Source: CS4-C045 sp964347545 (GTDB lineage Bacteria > Planctomycetota > Planctomycetia > Pirellulales > UBA7805). From it: 19,482 nucleotides of DNA. Positions 6,601 to 13,791 of this stretch are shown one piece after another (within the stretch, counting starts at the first letter, position 1; each line of letters begins with the position of its first letter). The position numbers and the translations under genes were made by a program. The stretch lies in assembly GCA_964347545.1 (NCBI GenBank), contig CAYFZZ010000046.1:1-19482 (forward strand). Reading direction: 5' to 3'. A model generated the notes under the pieces. It made no database searches, was not told the DNA's origin, and saw only the letters and a program-made list of their open reading frames with translations.

Positions 6601-8346
6601 GCCCGGCTGGCTCAACTTTTCGAGCGGCGACGGGCCTACCGCGAAGCGGCCCATTATTACCACCAACTGCGGACCGAATTTGCCCACGAGATCTGTTTCG
6701 CCGGCCAGACGGGCCAGCAGCTGTACGATGCCCTGCCGGCCACCAGCCAGATCCGCCGACCTCTCCAGCACGCTTGGCCGGTGACCAAGGCCAGGATCGT
6801 GGCGGGTTCCTTGGGGAAAACCCGCGATGTCAGTTACTCCCCCGCCAGCCCCCTGTTTATGCTCAGCCACCGCCACCCGCTCCGCGACCCCCTGCGGATC
6901 ACCATCGAACAACATCATCGCCTCCGGCTGGCCGGCCAGGACAGCCAGGGGAACCACTCCTGGATCGTCAATCTCCAGCAGCCTGGCAGGAATCACCACA
7001 TCCTGATGGCCAACAGCGGCTTCAGTTGCGGCCGCAGTGATGGCCCGCTGCTGGTAGCCGTGATCGGCAATCAGGTCGTGGCGGTCAACACGCTGAATTT
7101 GAGTGCCGGGAACGATGGCACCTCGATTCTCTGGCGCCAGGACTTGACACAGAACCCGACCAGCCACCGGATCCACCGCCACACTTCGCGGCGCAGCGGC
7201 GAGGTCCCCCCCTGGGGAGATGAAACTCGCCGTCACCACAAACACCCGCAGATGATGGCCCGCCTGGGACCGCTCAACGCGGGGGGCGTCAGCTACATCC
7301 GCAACCGCGATCTGATCTGTGTCGAACCCTACACCGGCAAGATGGTCTGGCGCTATCGGGGCGTCGACACCCATGCCGCCCTGTTTGGCGACGAGCAGTA
7401 TGTGTTGGTCGCGCCGCAAGATGGCGACGACGGGAAAATTTTTGCAGCCACCGATGGCACCCCCATGGGTGAAGTCACCTTGCCCCCGTGGGATGCCCGC
7501 TGGGCGTACGTCCACCGTAAGATTCTCACCTGGCGAAGAGCGGGCATCCTGCAAAAAAAGCTCCCCCAACTGGCCCTCTACGACCCCCTGCACCAGAAAG
7601 ACGACTGGGTTCGAAAGATCCCCACGGGGACCAAGGGCGCATTGATCGGGCTGGACCAGGTCGCGCTGCTGCAGCGGGACGGCCGCTTCCTAGTGCTGGA
7701 TCTGGAAACCGGCCAGCCGGTGATCGACCAGATGTTGCAGCCCGAGCCAACCCTAAAGGGAATCTACCTGGTCCCTTCGCGAGACTTCCTGGTCCTGATC
7801 ACCAACAACGAAGCTCGTACCAAGGACAGGTCGGACGAGTCGATCCGTTACACCTCGTGGCCCCAGCACGATACGGCCAGTGCCCTGGTTACCGGCCGGA
7901 TGTATACGCTGAAGCGCGAGACGGGCGAGCCGCTGTGGCCCCAGCCGGCCATTCTCGAGCAGCAGGGATTGATCTGCTTCCAGCCGCCAGAACTTCCGGC
8001 GGTCGCGTTTGCCCGCCGCGAGTACCGTAATCGCAAGAACCGAGTCGCCATGTCGTTCATTGACAAACGGACGGGCCGCCTGCTGGCCCCGCCTAAGGAC
8101 CTGAGCAACCAGAACAATTGCGAACTGGCTTGCGATCCAGAAAAGAAGGTCATCCAGGCGTATTTTCAGAGCCGCGGCGTCAACTTCTCGGTGCAGTATA
8201 CCGATCAACCTGTCCCGCCCGGTCCCCCCCTGCAGGGTCCCACGCCGCACGTGGAAGAGACCACCACGATCGGCAAGTGGTTGAAAGCAATTCAGAAGGG
8301 AATCCAGCAGGAAGATAAAGGGGACGATTTATTTGGTGACTTTTAA
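3616..8346 (+). CDS. Giant exported PQQ-type beta-propeller protein with TPR-like helical domain
   Basis: This 1576-aa protein has a signal peptide (hydrophobic core 8-26, cleavage likely after AWA at residue 31), so it should act outside the cytoplasmic membrane. Residues about 45-250 look TPR-like, including TARHLLEQDRYSEATRAL. A first propeller segment (about 265-730) carries PQQ/BamB-type blades: TGKLLWQVD (about 350), SGKLLWSQQ (about 499), RSLLWGYQY (about 550), GSLQWRVD (about 616). A helical block follows (about 745-1080, with DPNNVWSLLRRGELLVHGG). A second propeller segment (about 1085-1540) includes TGKMVWRYRG (about 1238). Such propellers usually act as protein scaffolds; quinone binding is not shown here. 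A stop codon just 5' of the ATG leaves 3616 as the first possible start. The next gene begins 31 nt after the stop. The role is probably a scaffold for the envelope machine encoded downstream; this is inference. Confidence 0.85.
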   Translation: MPGQILRMLWLPLALSLLAPPLGLGIRSAWAADEETLRLSDPVFLPPDHRLVRMLQTARHLLEQDRYSEATRALARILNSEEDFFVPATGEVAGEGRHFRSLKNEARRMVGQLPPQARQSYELQFGIEAQRALRRAIAEGNTEAIADVTRRYFHTTAGYQAMMLLGQYHLDHGRPLGAALCFQHVYQSQAAGQFEPGLSLLLASCWLRAGEVEVARKVLAELKRRSPQATFELAGQRVPVYDRDEDALDWLAGVMGKAPRNRAGRAASWLMFRGNPARDAQSEGDLPLLVRPRWSQRVAGDRDSESLLEKSRRHYADERRPALPASVPLALDDLIVMRAPGRLAVVDFRTGKLLWQVDADRPPPGRKEDDSAAGQLEEERLRQQAWIDKTRAALCSDGEQVYVLQDFHHHSDARPRSVIDMRTGQRRLYSGPTYNVLAAYDVQGSQGKRVWSVGGPQDGDQRLAQAFFLGPPLAMQGRLHVIAELEEEVRLVVLEAASGKLLWSQQLAVVPQAIRYLSHRRTGGISPSFAEGVLICPTGVGAVVAVDLTTRSLLWGYQYPNPGEERIFRGGWSRGQQLFPVNVGETWADSCAIISAGRLVITPTESSQMHCLSLSDGSLQWRVDRDRLLYVACLHDNLVVTVGTEKLTAIDLRTGKVAPGWPLALPQDSIPSGRGYHSDSHYYLPLNLAGVGEVVKVRLDKPGIVERSQSRDGTIPGNLISHRGQIVSQNTDRMQVYYQAEPLRAKVAETLQEDPNNVWSLLRRGELLVHGGDMDQAVTHFREAYRHASQQIAAPDPPPNRLVRETGQAQQLEARQLLLASLLENLQHNFAGQRGTIDEIRGLIRSSADQMHFLRVLADGHEQMGEYEEAVISYFDLLDAAGHSRPYISTQRFHTVRLDRWLQARMEHVAGKLSDERGRQLVEDQLQRRQAEALENGSLETLRNFTHFFGGLAAADPVKEALVRQLDSADYEFELVMLLQELARSPQAELRREAVARLAQLFERRRAYREAAHYYHQLRTEFAHEICFAGQTGQQLYDALPATSQIRRPLQHAWPVTKARIVAGSLGKTRDVSYSPASPLFMLSHRHPLRDPLRITIEQHHRLRLAGQDSQGNHSWIVNLQQPGRNHHILMANSGFSCGRSDGPLLVAVIGNQVVAVNTLNLSAGNDGTSILWRQDLTQNPTSHRIHRHTSRRSGEVPPWGDETRRHHKHPQMMARLGPLNAGGVSYIRNRDLICVEPYTGKMVWRYRGVDTHAALFGDEQYVLVAPQDGDDGKIFAATDGTPMGEVTLPPWDARWAYVHRKILTWRRAGILQKKLPQLALYDPLHQKDDWVRKIPTGTKGALIGLDQVALLQRDGRFLVLDLETGQPVIDQMLQPEPTLKGIYLVPSRDFLVLITNNEARTKDRSDESIRYTSWPQHDTASALVTGRMYTLKRETGEPLWPQPAILEQQGLICFQPPELPAVAFARREYRNRKNRVAMSFIDKRTGRLLAPPKDLSNQNNCELACDPEKKVIQAYFQSRGVNFSVQYTDQPVPPGPPLQGPTPHVEETTTIGKWLKAIQKGIQQEDKGDDLFGDF

Positions 8347-8377
8347 TGCCTCGCTCGGGGATTGCCGGTAACATGCC

Positions 8378-9439
8378 ATGAACAGCTCGAGAACAGCCCA
8401 AAACAGGATTGGCCCCCGCATGATCCGCGTCGCGGTCGCCCTGGTTTTGCTGTTGGGCAGCGGCGGAGCGGCGGCGGCGGACAAAGCGCAAGTCGACCTG
8501 CTGGTCCAGCGCGGACTGGACTGGCTGGCTCGCCGCCAGTCGCGGGTCGGGCATTGGACCGCCAATGACGGCCGTTATCCCACCGCCATGACCGCCCTGG
8601 CAGGCAATGCCCTCTTGTGCGAGGGTTCCACCACCACGCAGGGCAAGTATGCCGAAAACATTCGGCTGGCGGTCGAGTATCTGGTCAGTCGCAGCAACCC
8701 GAACGGATTGATCGGCGACGCCCGCCGCGATGATCGGTATACCTACGGCCACGGCTTCTCCATGTTGTTCCTCTCCCAGGTGCTGGGGGAGGAGGAGGAC
8801 GAAACACGTCGGGAACAGTTGATCGATGTCCTGACGCGGGCGGTGGAGTTTACCGGACGAGCTCAAACGAAGGCGGGGGGATGGGGCTATTTGAGCGCCA
8901 AGGACGGCGGCGGCTTTGATGAAGGCTCCACAACCGTCACTCAGGTCCAAGGGCTGCGGGGCTGCCGCGACGCGGGGATCGAAGTGCCCAAGGAGATCAT
9001 CGACCGGGCGGTAGCTTACATCCACAAATGCACCACCTCCGACGGTGGGGTGCAGTACAGCTCGAAGGGGGGCGGCGGCCGGCCGGCGATCACCGCCGCG
9101 GCCGTGGCCTGCCTGTTCAACGCGGGGGAGTATGATAGTGAGTATGTCCCCAAGCTGCTGGAATACTGCCGGAAACACCTGAGGAATACCTCCAACCGAA
9201 GCTACGGCCACTGGCACTATGCCCACTATTACTACGCGCAAGTCATGTACCGCGAAGGGGGACGCGACTGGGAAGTCTATCGCGACAAGCTGACGAAAAA
9301 ATTGCAGGGCGAAGCCACCATCGAGGCGGATCGGTACGCCTCCTGGAGCCAGGGGTACATCGGGCCGATCTACACCACGGCCATTAACCTGACCATCCTC
9401 CAACTCGACAAAGGATCACTGCCGATCTACCAGCGGTGA
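8378..9439 (+). CDS. Exported prenyltransferase/squalene-oxidase-repeat (terpenoid-cyclase-fold) protein
   Basis: This 353-aa protein has a signal peptide (hydrophobic core around MIRVAVALVLLLG, cleavage near GAAAA|DK). The mature part shows alpha/alpha-toroid repeats: VQRGLDWLARRQSRVGHW, TKAGGWGYLSAKDGGGFDEG, and a third around AVAYIHKCTTSDGGVQYSS. It ends in LPIYQR, a style I associate with planctomycete members. I see no DXDD acid motif and no clear prenyltransferase zinc-ligand set, so cyclase activity is unlikely; a structural or ligand-binding role is more plausible. A His/Tyr-rich stretch GHWHYAHYYYAQ lies near residue 280. An alternative ATG at 8420 gives a more compact signal peptide; neither start has a clear ribosome site. 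It lies between the propeller gene and moxR, 112 bp before the latter. Confidence 0.8.
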   Translation: MNSSRTAQNRIGPRMIRVAVALVLLLGSGGAAAADKAQVDLLVQRGLDWLARRQSRVGHWTANDGRYPTAMTALAGNALLCEGSTTTQGKYAENIRLAVEYLVSRSNPNGLIGDARRDDRYTYGHGFSMLFLSQVLGEEEDETRREQLIDVLTRAVEFTGRAQTKAGGWGYLSAKDGGGFDEGSTTVTQVQGLRGCRDAGIEVPKEIIDRAVAYIHKCTTSDGGVQYSSKGGGGRPAITAAAVACLFNAGEYDSEYVPKLLEYCRKHLRNTSNRSYGHWHYAHYYYAQVMYREGGRDWEVYRDKLTKKLQGEATIEADRYASWSQGYIGPIYTTAINLTILQLDKGSLPIYQR

Positions 9440-9551
9440 CCACCACCTGCAGCCCCCCCACCAGACCGCTGACGGCGGACTCGCCTCTTTCCCTCGCGCA
9501 CCATGTCGGGGCCTGGAATCCACAGACCACCCACCTCAGGAACTTCATCTC

Positions 9552-10595
9552 ATGCAGACTGCATCCGACCAAGATCCCGTCCGAAAACTGGCCGCGGCCC
9601 GAGAAAAAATTCTGGCTCAACTGGGCCAGGTCATCGTGGGCCAGGACGAAGTCATCGAAGAGATCTTGATTTCACTGTTCAGCCGCGGCCACTGCCTGCT
9701 GGAGGGTGTGCCGGGGCTGGCCAAGACCCTGATGATCAGCACGCTGGCCCGCGCCCTGGATTTATCCTTTGCCCGCATCCAGTTCACGCCGGACCTGATG
9801 CCGGCCGACATCACGGGCACGGAGATCATCGAAGAAAACCGGTCGACAGGGACCCGTGAATTCCGCTTCCTGGAAGGACCCGTGTTCAACAACGTGATCC
9901 TCGCGGACGAAATCAATCGCACCCCGCCTAAAACGCAGGCCGCGTTGCTGGAAGCGATGCAGGAACGCCAGGTCTCCATCGGCCGCGTGCGGCATCCGCT
10001 GGCCGAACCATTTTTCGTGCTGGCCACGCAGAATCCCATCGAACAGGAAGGGACCTACCCCTTGCCGGAAGCGCAACAGGATCGCTTCATGTTCAAGGTC
10101 TTCGTCAACTATCCTCATTTTGACGAGGAATTCGAGATTGCCCGGCGGACGACCGCCGTCGTCACCGACCATATCACTCCTGCCCTCTCGGCGGACGAGA
10201 TCCTCCAGCTGCAACAGGTGGTCCGCGAGGTACCGGTCAGCGATCACGTGATTCGCTACACTCTGTCCCTGGTGCGACAGACCCGGGTGGGGCACACGGG
10301 CGTGCCCGATTTTGTGGCCGACCAGCTGAGCTGGGGAGCTGGACCGCGGGCGGTCCAGTACCTGATCCTGGGCGGCAAGGCCCGGGCGCTTCTGCACGGA
10401 CACACCCACGTCTCGACCGAAGACATCCAGGCGTTGGCCAAACCGGTGTTAAGACACCGGCTGGTGGTCAATTTCGCGGCCGAAAGCGAAGGGATCACGC
10501 AAGACGACATTGTCGAGAAGCTGCTGGAGACCACCCCCACGAAAGAAGACGAGCTGAGCAGCGATGCGCGATTCCAAGAAATTTTTTCATCCTGA
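9552..10595 (+). CDS. moxR: MoxR-family AAA+ ATPase
   Basis: This 347-aa cytoplasmic ATPase is predicted to remodel or activate partner proteins, typically together with vWA and DUF58 proteins. It shows Walker A GVPGLAKT (52-59), Walker B VILADEINR (115-123), sensor-1 in ATQNPIEQEGTYPLPEAQQD (Asn161), and the QQDRF arginine-finger region (Arg178). The C-terminal lid includes WGAGPRAVQYLILGGKARAL and LRHRLVVNFAAE, both typical of MoxR. Length fits the family. The start is supported by AGGAA 10-14 nt upstream. Its 3' end overlaps the DUF58 gene by 32 nt, pointing to coupled expression. The substrate is not determinable. Confidence 0.95.
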   Translation: MQTASDQDPVRKLAAAREKILAQLGQVIVGQDEVIEEILISLFSRGHCLLEGVPGLAKTLMISTLARALDLSFARIQFTPDLMPADITGTEIIEENRSTGTREFRFLEGPVFNNVILADEINRTPPKTQAALLEAMQERQVSIGRVRHPLAEPFFVLATQNPIEQEGTYPLPEAQQDRFMFKVFVNYPHFDEEFEIARRTTAVVTDHITPALSADEILQLQQVVREVPVSDHVIRYTLSLVRQTRVGHTGVPDFVADQLSWGAGPRAVQYLILGGKARALLHGHTHVSTEDIQALAKPVLRHRLVVNFAAESEGITQDDIVEKLLETTPTKEDELSSDARFQEIFSS

Positions 10596-11466
10596 AGCGA
10601 TCAAACGCATCGCTCGCCTGGAACTGCGAGCGCGGCATGTCGTGGAAGGATATCTTTCCGGCAGCCACCGCAGCCCCTACTTTGGGCAGTCGGTCGAGTT
10701 TCTGCAGCATCGCCAATACACCCCCGGCGATGACCTGCGGCATGTCGACTGGAAGGTCTGGGCCAAGCAAGACCGCTATTACGTCAAACAGTTCGAGGAA
10801 GACACCAATCTCCGCTGTATGCTCCTGGTGGACGTGTCGGCCAGCATGCGCTACGGCAGCGGACCCCTCGATAAGTACGACTACGCTTGTACGATCGCCG
10901 CCACCCTGGCTTACCTTCTGTTGCGCCAGCAAGATGCTGTGGGCTGCATGACTTTTGATGATTCGATTCGCACGAAGGTACCGGCGCTGACCAAACGCAC
11001 GCATCTGGGTGCGATCGTCGAGGCCTTGGCGGCGGACGACCCTCGGGACAAAACCGATCTGGCATCGATCCTCCGCCAGGTAGCCGAACAGCTGCCTCGC
11101 CGCGGCATGATCGTGCTCATCTCCGACCTGCTAACCGACCGCTCAGGACTGATCAAGGGCCTCAAATTGCTCCGCCAACGCGGCCACGATGTGATGGTGT
11201 TTCACGTGATGGACGACGACGAGCTGAATTTTCCCTTTAGCGGCCCCACCCGCTTTGAAGGCCTGGAATCCGCCGCGCACCTCAATTGCAATCCTCGCGC
11301 GCTGCGGGCGGGCTACCTGGAAGCCCTGGGGCGTTTCCTGGATGACGTCCGCCGCAACTGCGTACAAAACACCTGCGACTACGACCTGATCGCGACCAGC
11401 CAGCCGCTAGACGCCGCCCTGGCCGCCTACCTCAGCAACCGGCTGGGGATGCATCATAGGAATTAG
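10564..11466 (+). CDS. DUF58 protein (vWA-like, soluble)
   Basis: This 300-aa protein belongs to the DUF58 family that nearly always accompanies MoxR. The family block runs across residues 44-94: VEFLQHRQYTPGDDLRHVDW, then KVWAKQDRYYVKQFEED, then LLVDVSASM with a MIDAS-like Asp90-x-Ser92-x-Ser94. A later strand, GMIVLISDLLTD, fits the same vWA-like fold. There are no membrane helices, so it is the short cytoplasmic type and a likely direct partner of the ATPase. It starts inside moxR (32-nt overlap), with only a weak GAGCTGAG ribosome-site candidate. Its TAG stop codon overlaps the first bases of the heptamer inverted repeat. The biochemical role of DUF58 is not established. Confidence 0.93.
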   Translation: MRDSKKFFHPEAIKRIARLELRARHVVEGYLSGSHRSPYFGQSVEFLQHRQYTPGDDLRHVDWKVWAKQDRYYVKQFEEDTNLRCMLLVDVSASMRYGSGPLDKYDYACTIAATLAYLLLRQQDAVGCMTFDDSIRTKVPALTKRTHLGAIVEALAADDPRDKTDLASILRQVAEQLPRRGMIVLISDLLTDRSGLIKGLKLLRQRGHDVMVFHVMDDDELNFPFSGPTRFEGLESAAHLNCNPRALRAGYLEALGRFLDDVRRNCVQNTCDYDLIATSQPLDAALAAYLSNRLGMHHRN

Positions 11467-11533
11467 TGGTCAGTGGACGGTGGTCAGTGGTCAGCAGATA
11501 CCACTGGCCACTGACCACTGACCACTGCTGACC
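11466..11533. repeat. Inverted heptamer repeat (TGGTCAG/CTGACCA) filling the DUF58-BatA gap
   Basis: GTGGTCAGTGGTCAG at 11480-11494 is perfectly complementary to CTGACCACTGACCAC at 11511-11525 (15 bp) with a 16-nt loop. Further partial copies of the same unit lie on both sides: TGGTCAGTGG at 11467-11476, CCACTGGCCACTG at 11501-11513, and CTGACC at 11528-11533. The element takes up essentially the whole 69-nt intercistronic gap and leaves no Shine-Dalgarno site before the ATG at 11536. In RNA it would form a stable stem-loop with no T run, so it is not a classical terminator. Confidence 0.9.
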
Positions 11534-11535
11534 CC

Positions 11536-13791
11536 ATGTCCTTTACCTTTCCCTCCCTGTTCTACTTCTGGCTGCTGCCTCTGGTGGCTTTGCCCGTGTT
11601 GATCCATTTGATCAACCTCCTGCGGCATCGGCGGGTCCCCTGGGCGGCCATGGAGTTTTTGCTGGAAAGCCAGAAGCGGAACCGGAACTGGATTCGCTTG
11701 AAACAGCTCTTCCTCCTGCTGGCCCGCATGGCGGCCGTGGCCTTGATCGTGTTCATGATGGCCGGACCGCTGCTGAAGGACCAGTGGAGCCACTTGTTTG
11801 GGGGAGGCAAAACGCACCATGTGATCCTGCTGGACGACAGTGGCTCTATGGCGGACCGTTGGTCGGACACCAGCGCTTTTGACCGTGCGCGGCAGGTGAT
11901 CCGCACGATCGTCGCCCGCGCCGAACGCGCACCCGCTCAGCAGTCCCTCACCCTGCTCTCTTTCTCCCGAGCCGCAAAGGGCCAGCCGCCCGAAATGTTT
12001 CGCCAGCTGGTCACGACCGAATTTGCTGTCGAGTTCGATACTTACCAGAACGGATTGCAGGTGACGCAGCTGAGCAGCGGGCCGCTGGAGGCGCTGGAGG
12101 CTGTCCAGCGGCTGTTACCCTCGGACGCAGACGAAAATCTTGTCGTGTACCTCGTGTCCGATCTGCGGTCGGTCCAGTGGCGGGATGCCACGGCGCTGAA
12201 ACAGCAATGTGCGCGGCTGGACGAGCGGGGTGCGCGGCTGCAGCTGGTCCATTGCGTCCAGGAAGCTCGTCCCAATCTGGCCGTCACCCACCTGGGACCC
12301 TCGCCGGGCCAGCAGGCAACCGACGTGTTGATCCGCATGGAGGTGGAGGTCACCAATTTTGGGACTCAGATCGCCCGCAACGTGGCGGTGCAAATGCAGA
12401 GACGGGTGTTTGCCGACGCTGAGGATGCCGAGGGGACGGCCAGCACCCTGGGGGCGGTAAAGATCGAACGCATGGAACCCTTCAAGTCGGTGCGGCGCAG
12501 TTTCGACGTCACTTTCGCTCGACCCGGCAACCACGAAATTACCGCGCAACTGCCCAGCGACCCGCTGGCGGCCGACAACCTCCGCTCGTGCGTGCTGCAA
12601 GTCCTCCCGGAAGTTCCCGTCCTGATTGTCGACGGTGGCGGTTCCGATAATCCGTTGTTTTTGAAAATGGCCCTGGCCCCCTCGGCGCGGATCCGCACCG
12701 GACTGCGACCCCGAATCGAACCTCCCACGGTCTTGCGCAACCAGCCCCTAGACGCCTACCACGCAATTTACTTGCTGAACATCAACCAGCTGGACCAGGC
12801 CGAAGTGGAGGCGTTGGAAAATTATGTCCGCCAGGGGGGGGGGGTCATGTTCTTCGCCGGTGATACGACAAGTCGCGATGTAATCAACGACCAGTTGTAC
12901 CGGGAGGGGGCAGGCCTCTTCCCCCTCCCCCTGGCCACGCCCTCCACCCTGCTGGTCGATCGCCTGGAAAAAACCCCGGACGTCACCGTCGATCACGAAC
13001 ATCCTATTTTCCGGCGGACGTTCGCAGACAAATACAACTCCTGGCTGCAGAAGATCCTCGTGCAACGCTATTTTGCTGTGGCCGATCCCGTCGATCCGGC
13101 CGACGATGCCCCGGTTTCCATCCTGGCTCGCTTGCGGAACGGCGCGCCTTGGATCGTGGAAAAACCGTTTGGCGCCGGTCGCGTGCTGGCCATGCTGACC
13201 ACGGCCTCCCCCCTGTGGCACAACTGGGGATTGGCCAACCCCACGTTCATCGTCGCCGTCCTGGAAACGCAGGTCTACCTGGGCGCCCCGCGCCTGGAAG
13301 ACGTCACGCGTCCAGTCGGCCAGCCGCTGGAATTGCACTTTGCTCAGGCCGACTACCTGCCAGACGTCACCTGGACCATTCCCCACGGCGAACAGCGGCA
13401 TACCCTGAATGCTCAGGCCACGCCCCTCGAGGGAACCCCCGCCCTGTGGCAGCTGGCCCTGAAGGACACGCTCGAAAGCGGGCTCTACGAAGCTCAGCTG
13501 ACCCGCATCGACGGCCAAACCGAGGTGCGGCGGTTCGCCTACCACCTTCCGGGGGCGGAAAGCGACCTGAGCACCCTGTTTCAACCTCAACTTCAGTCGC
13601 TGCTGGGCGACGTCCCCTTCGACTATCGGGAGGCGAGTCAGCTGATGGCACCGCCGGACGAGCGAGCGGGTTTTGCGGTGGCTGAGCAGTGGTGGTTTTT
13701 CCTCGGCTTGATCGGACTGCTGGTGGCCGAACAGTTGCTGGCTTATTCGGCCACCTACCACCCTCCCCTGACGGAAGAATTGCGGCGATGA
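11536..13791 (+). CDS. BatA-like vWA membrane protein with a GATase1-like domain
   Basis: This 751-aa protein opens with the BatA / aerotolerance-regulator N-terminal domain: helix 1 (about 9-29), an Arg-rich loop including LRHRRVPWAAMEFLLESQKR, and helix 2 (about 57-79). A vWA domain follows (about 95-245) with MIDAS motif DDSGS at 100-104. Next comes an Ig/CARDB-like segment (about 248-350, with MEVEVTNFGTQIARNV). A class I glutamine-amidotransferase-like fold spans about 360-600, starting at VLIVDGGG (362-369), with no Cys in its core. A C-terminal helix lies at about 718-737. The positive loop suggests that the vWA and following domains face the periplasmic side. The start gives the canonical BatA N-terminus although no ribosome site is visible. 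The stop overlaps the next ATG by 4 nt. An 11-G run lies at 12834-12844. Confidence 0.88.
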   Translation: MSFTFPSLFYFWLLPLVALPVLIHLINLLRHRRVPWAAMEFLLESQKRNRNWIRLKQLFLLLARMAAVALIVFMMAGPLLKDQWSHLFGGGKTHHVILLDDSGSMADRWSDTSAFDRARQVIRTIVARAERAPAQQSLTLLSFSRAAKGQPPEMFRQLVTTEFAVEFDTYQNGLQVTQLSSGPLEALEAVQRLLPSDADENLVVYLVSDLRSVQWRDATALKQQCARLDERGARLQLVHCVQEARPNLAVTHLGPSPGQQATDVLIRMEVEVTNFGTQIARNVAVQMQRRVFADAEDAEGTASTLGAVKIERMEPFKSVRRSFDVTFARPGNHEITAQLPSDPLAADNLRSCVLQVLPEVPVLIVDGGGSDNPLFLKMALAPSARIRTGLRPRIEPPTVLRNQPLDAYHAIYLLNINQLDQAEVEALENYVRQGGGVMFFAGDTTSRDVINDQLYREGAGLFPLPLATPSTLLVDRLEKTPDVTVDHEHPIFRRTFADKYNSWLQKILVQRYFAVADPVDPADDAPVSILARLRNGAPWIVEKPFGAGRVLAMLTTASPLWHNWGLANPTFIVAVLETQVYLGAPRLEDVTRPVGQPLELHFAQADYLPDVTWTIPHGEQRHTLNAQATPLEGTPALWQLALKDTLESGLYEAQLTRIDGQTEVRRFAYHLPGAESDLSTLFQPQLQSLLGDVPFDYREASQLMAPPDERAGFAVAEQWWFFLGLIGLLVAEQLLAYSATYHPPLTEELRR

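Noticed and set aside
5893..7593. A 566-codon open frame on the minus strand
   Set aside because: It is antisense to the propeller gene, whose plus-strand protein has a signal peptide and repeated blade motifs. Long antisense frames are expected at this GC content.
11466..11533. A rho-independent terminator after the DUF58 gene
   Set aside because: The inverted repeat is strong but no T run follows, and the BatA-like ATG comes 11 nt after its right arm.
13689..13787. An upstream start for the second vWA protein
   Set aside because: It would overlap the BatA-like gene by about 100 nt and add a non-hydrophobic Arg/Pro-rich stretch. The ATGA overlap start at 13788 has a ribosome site.
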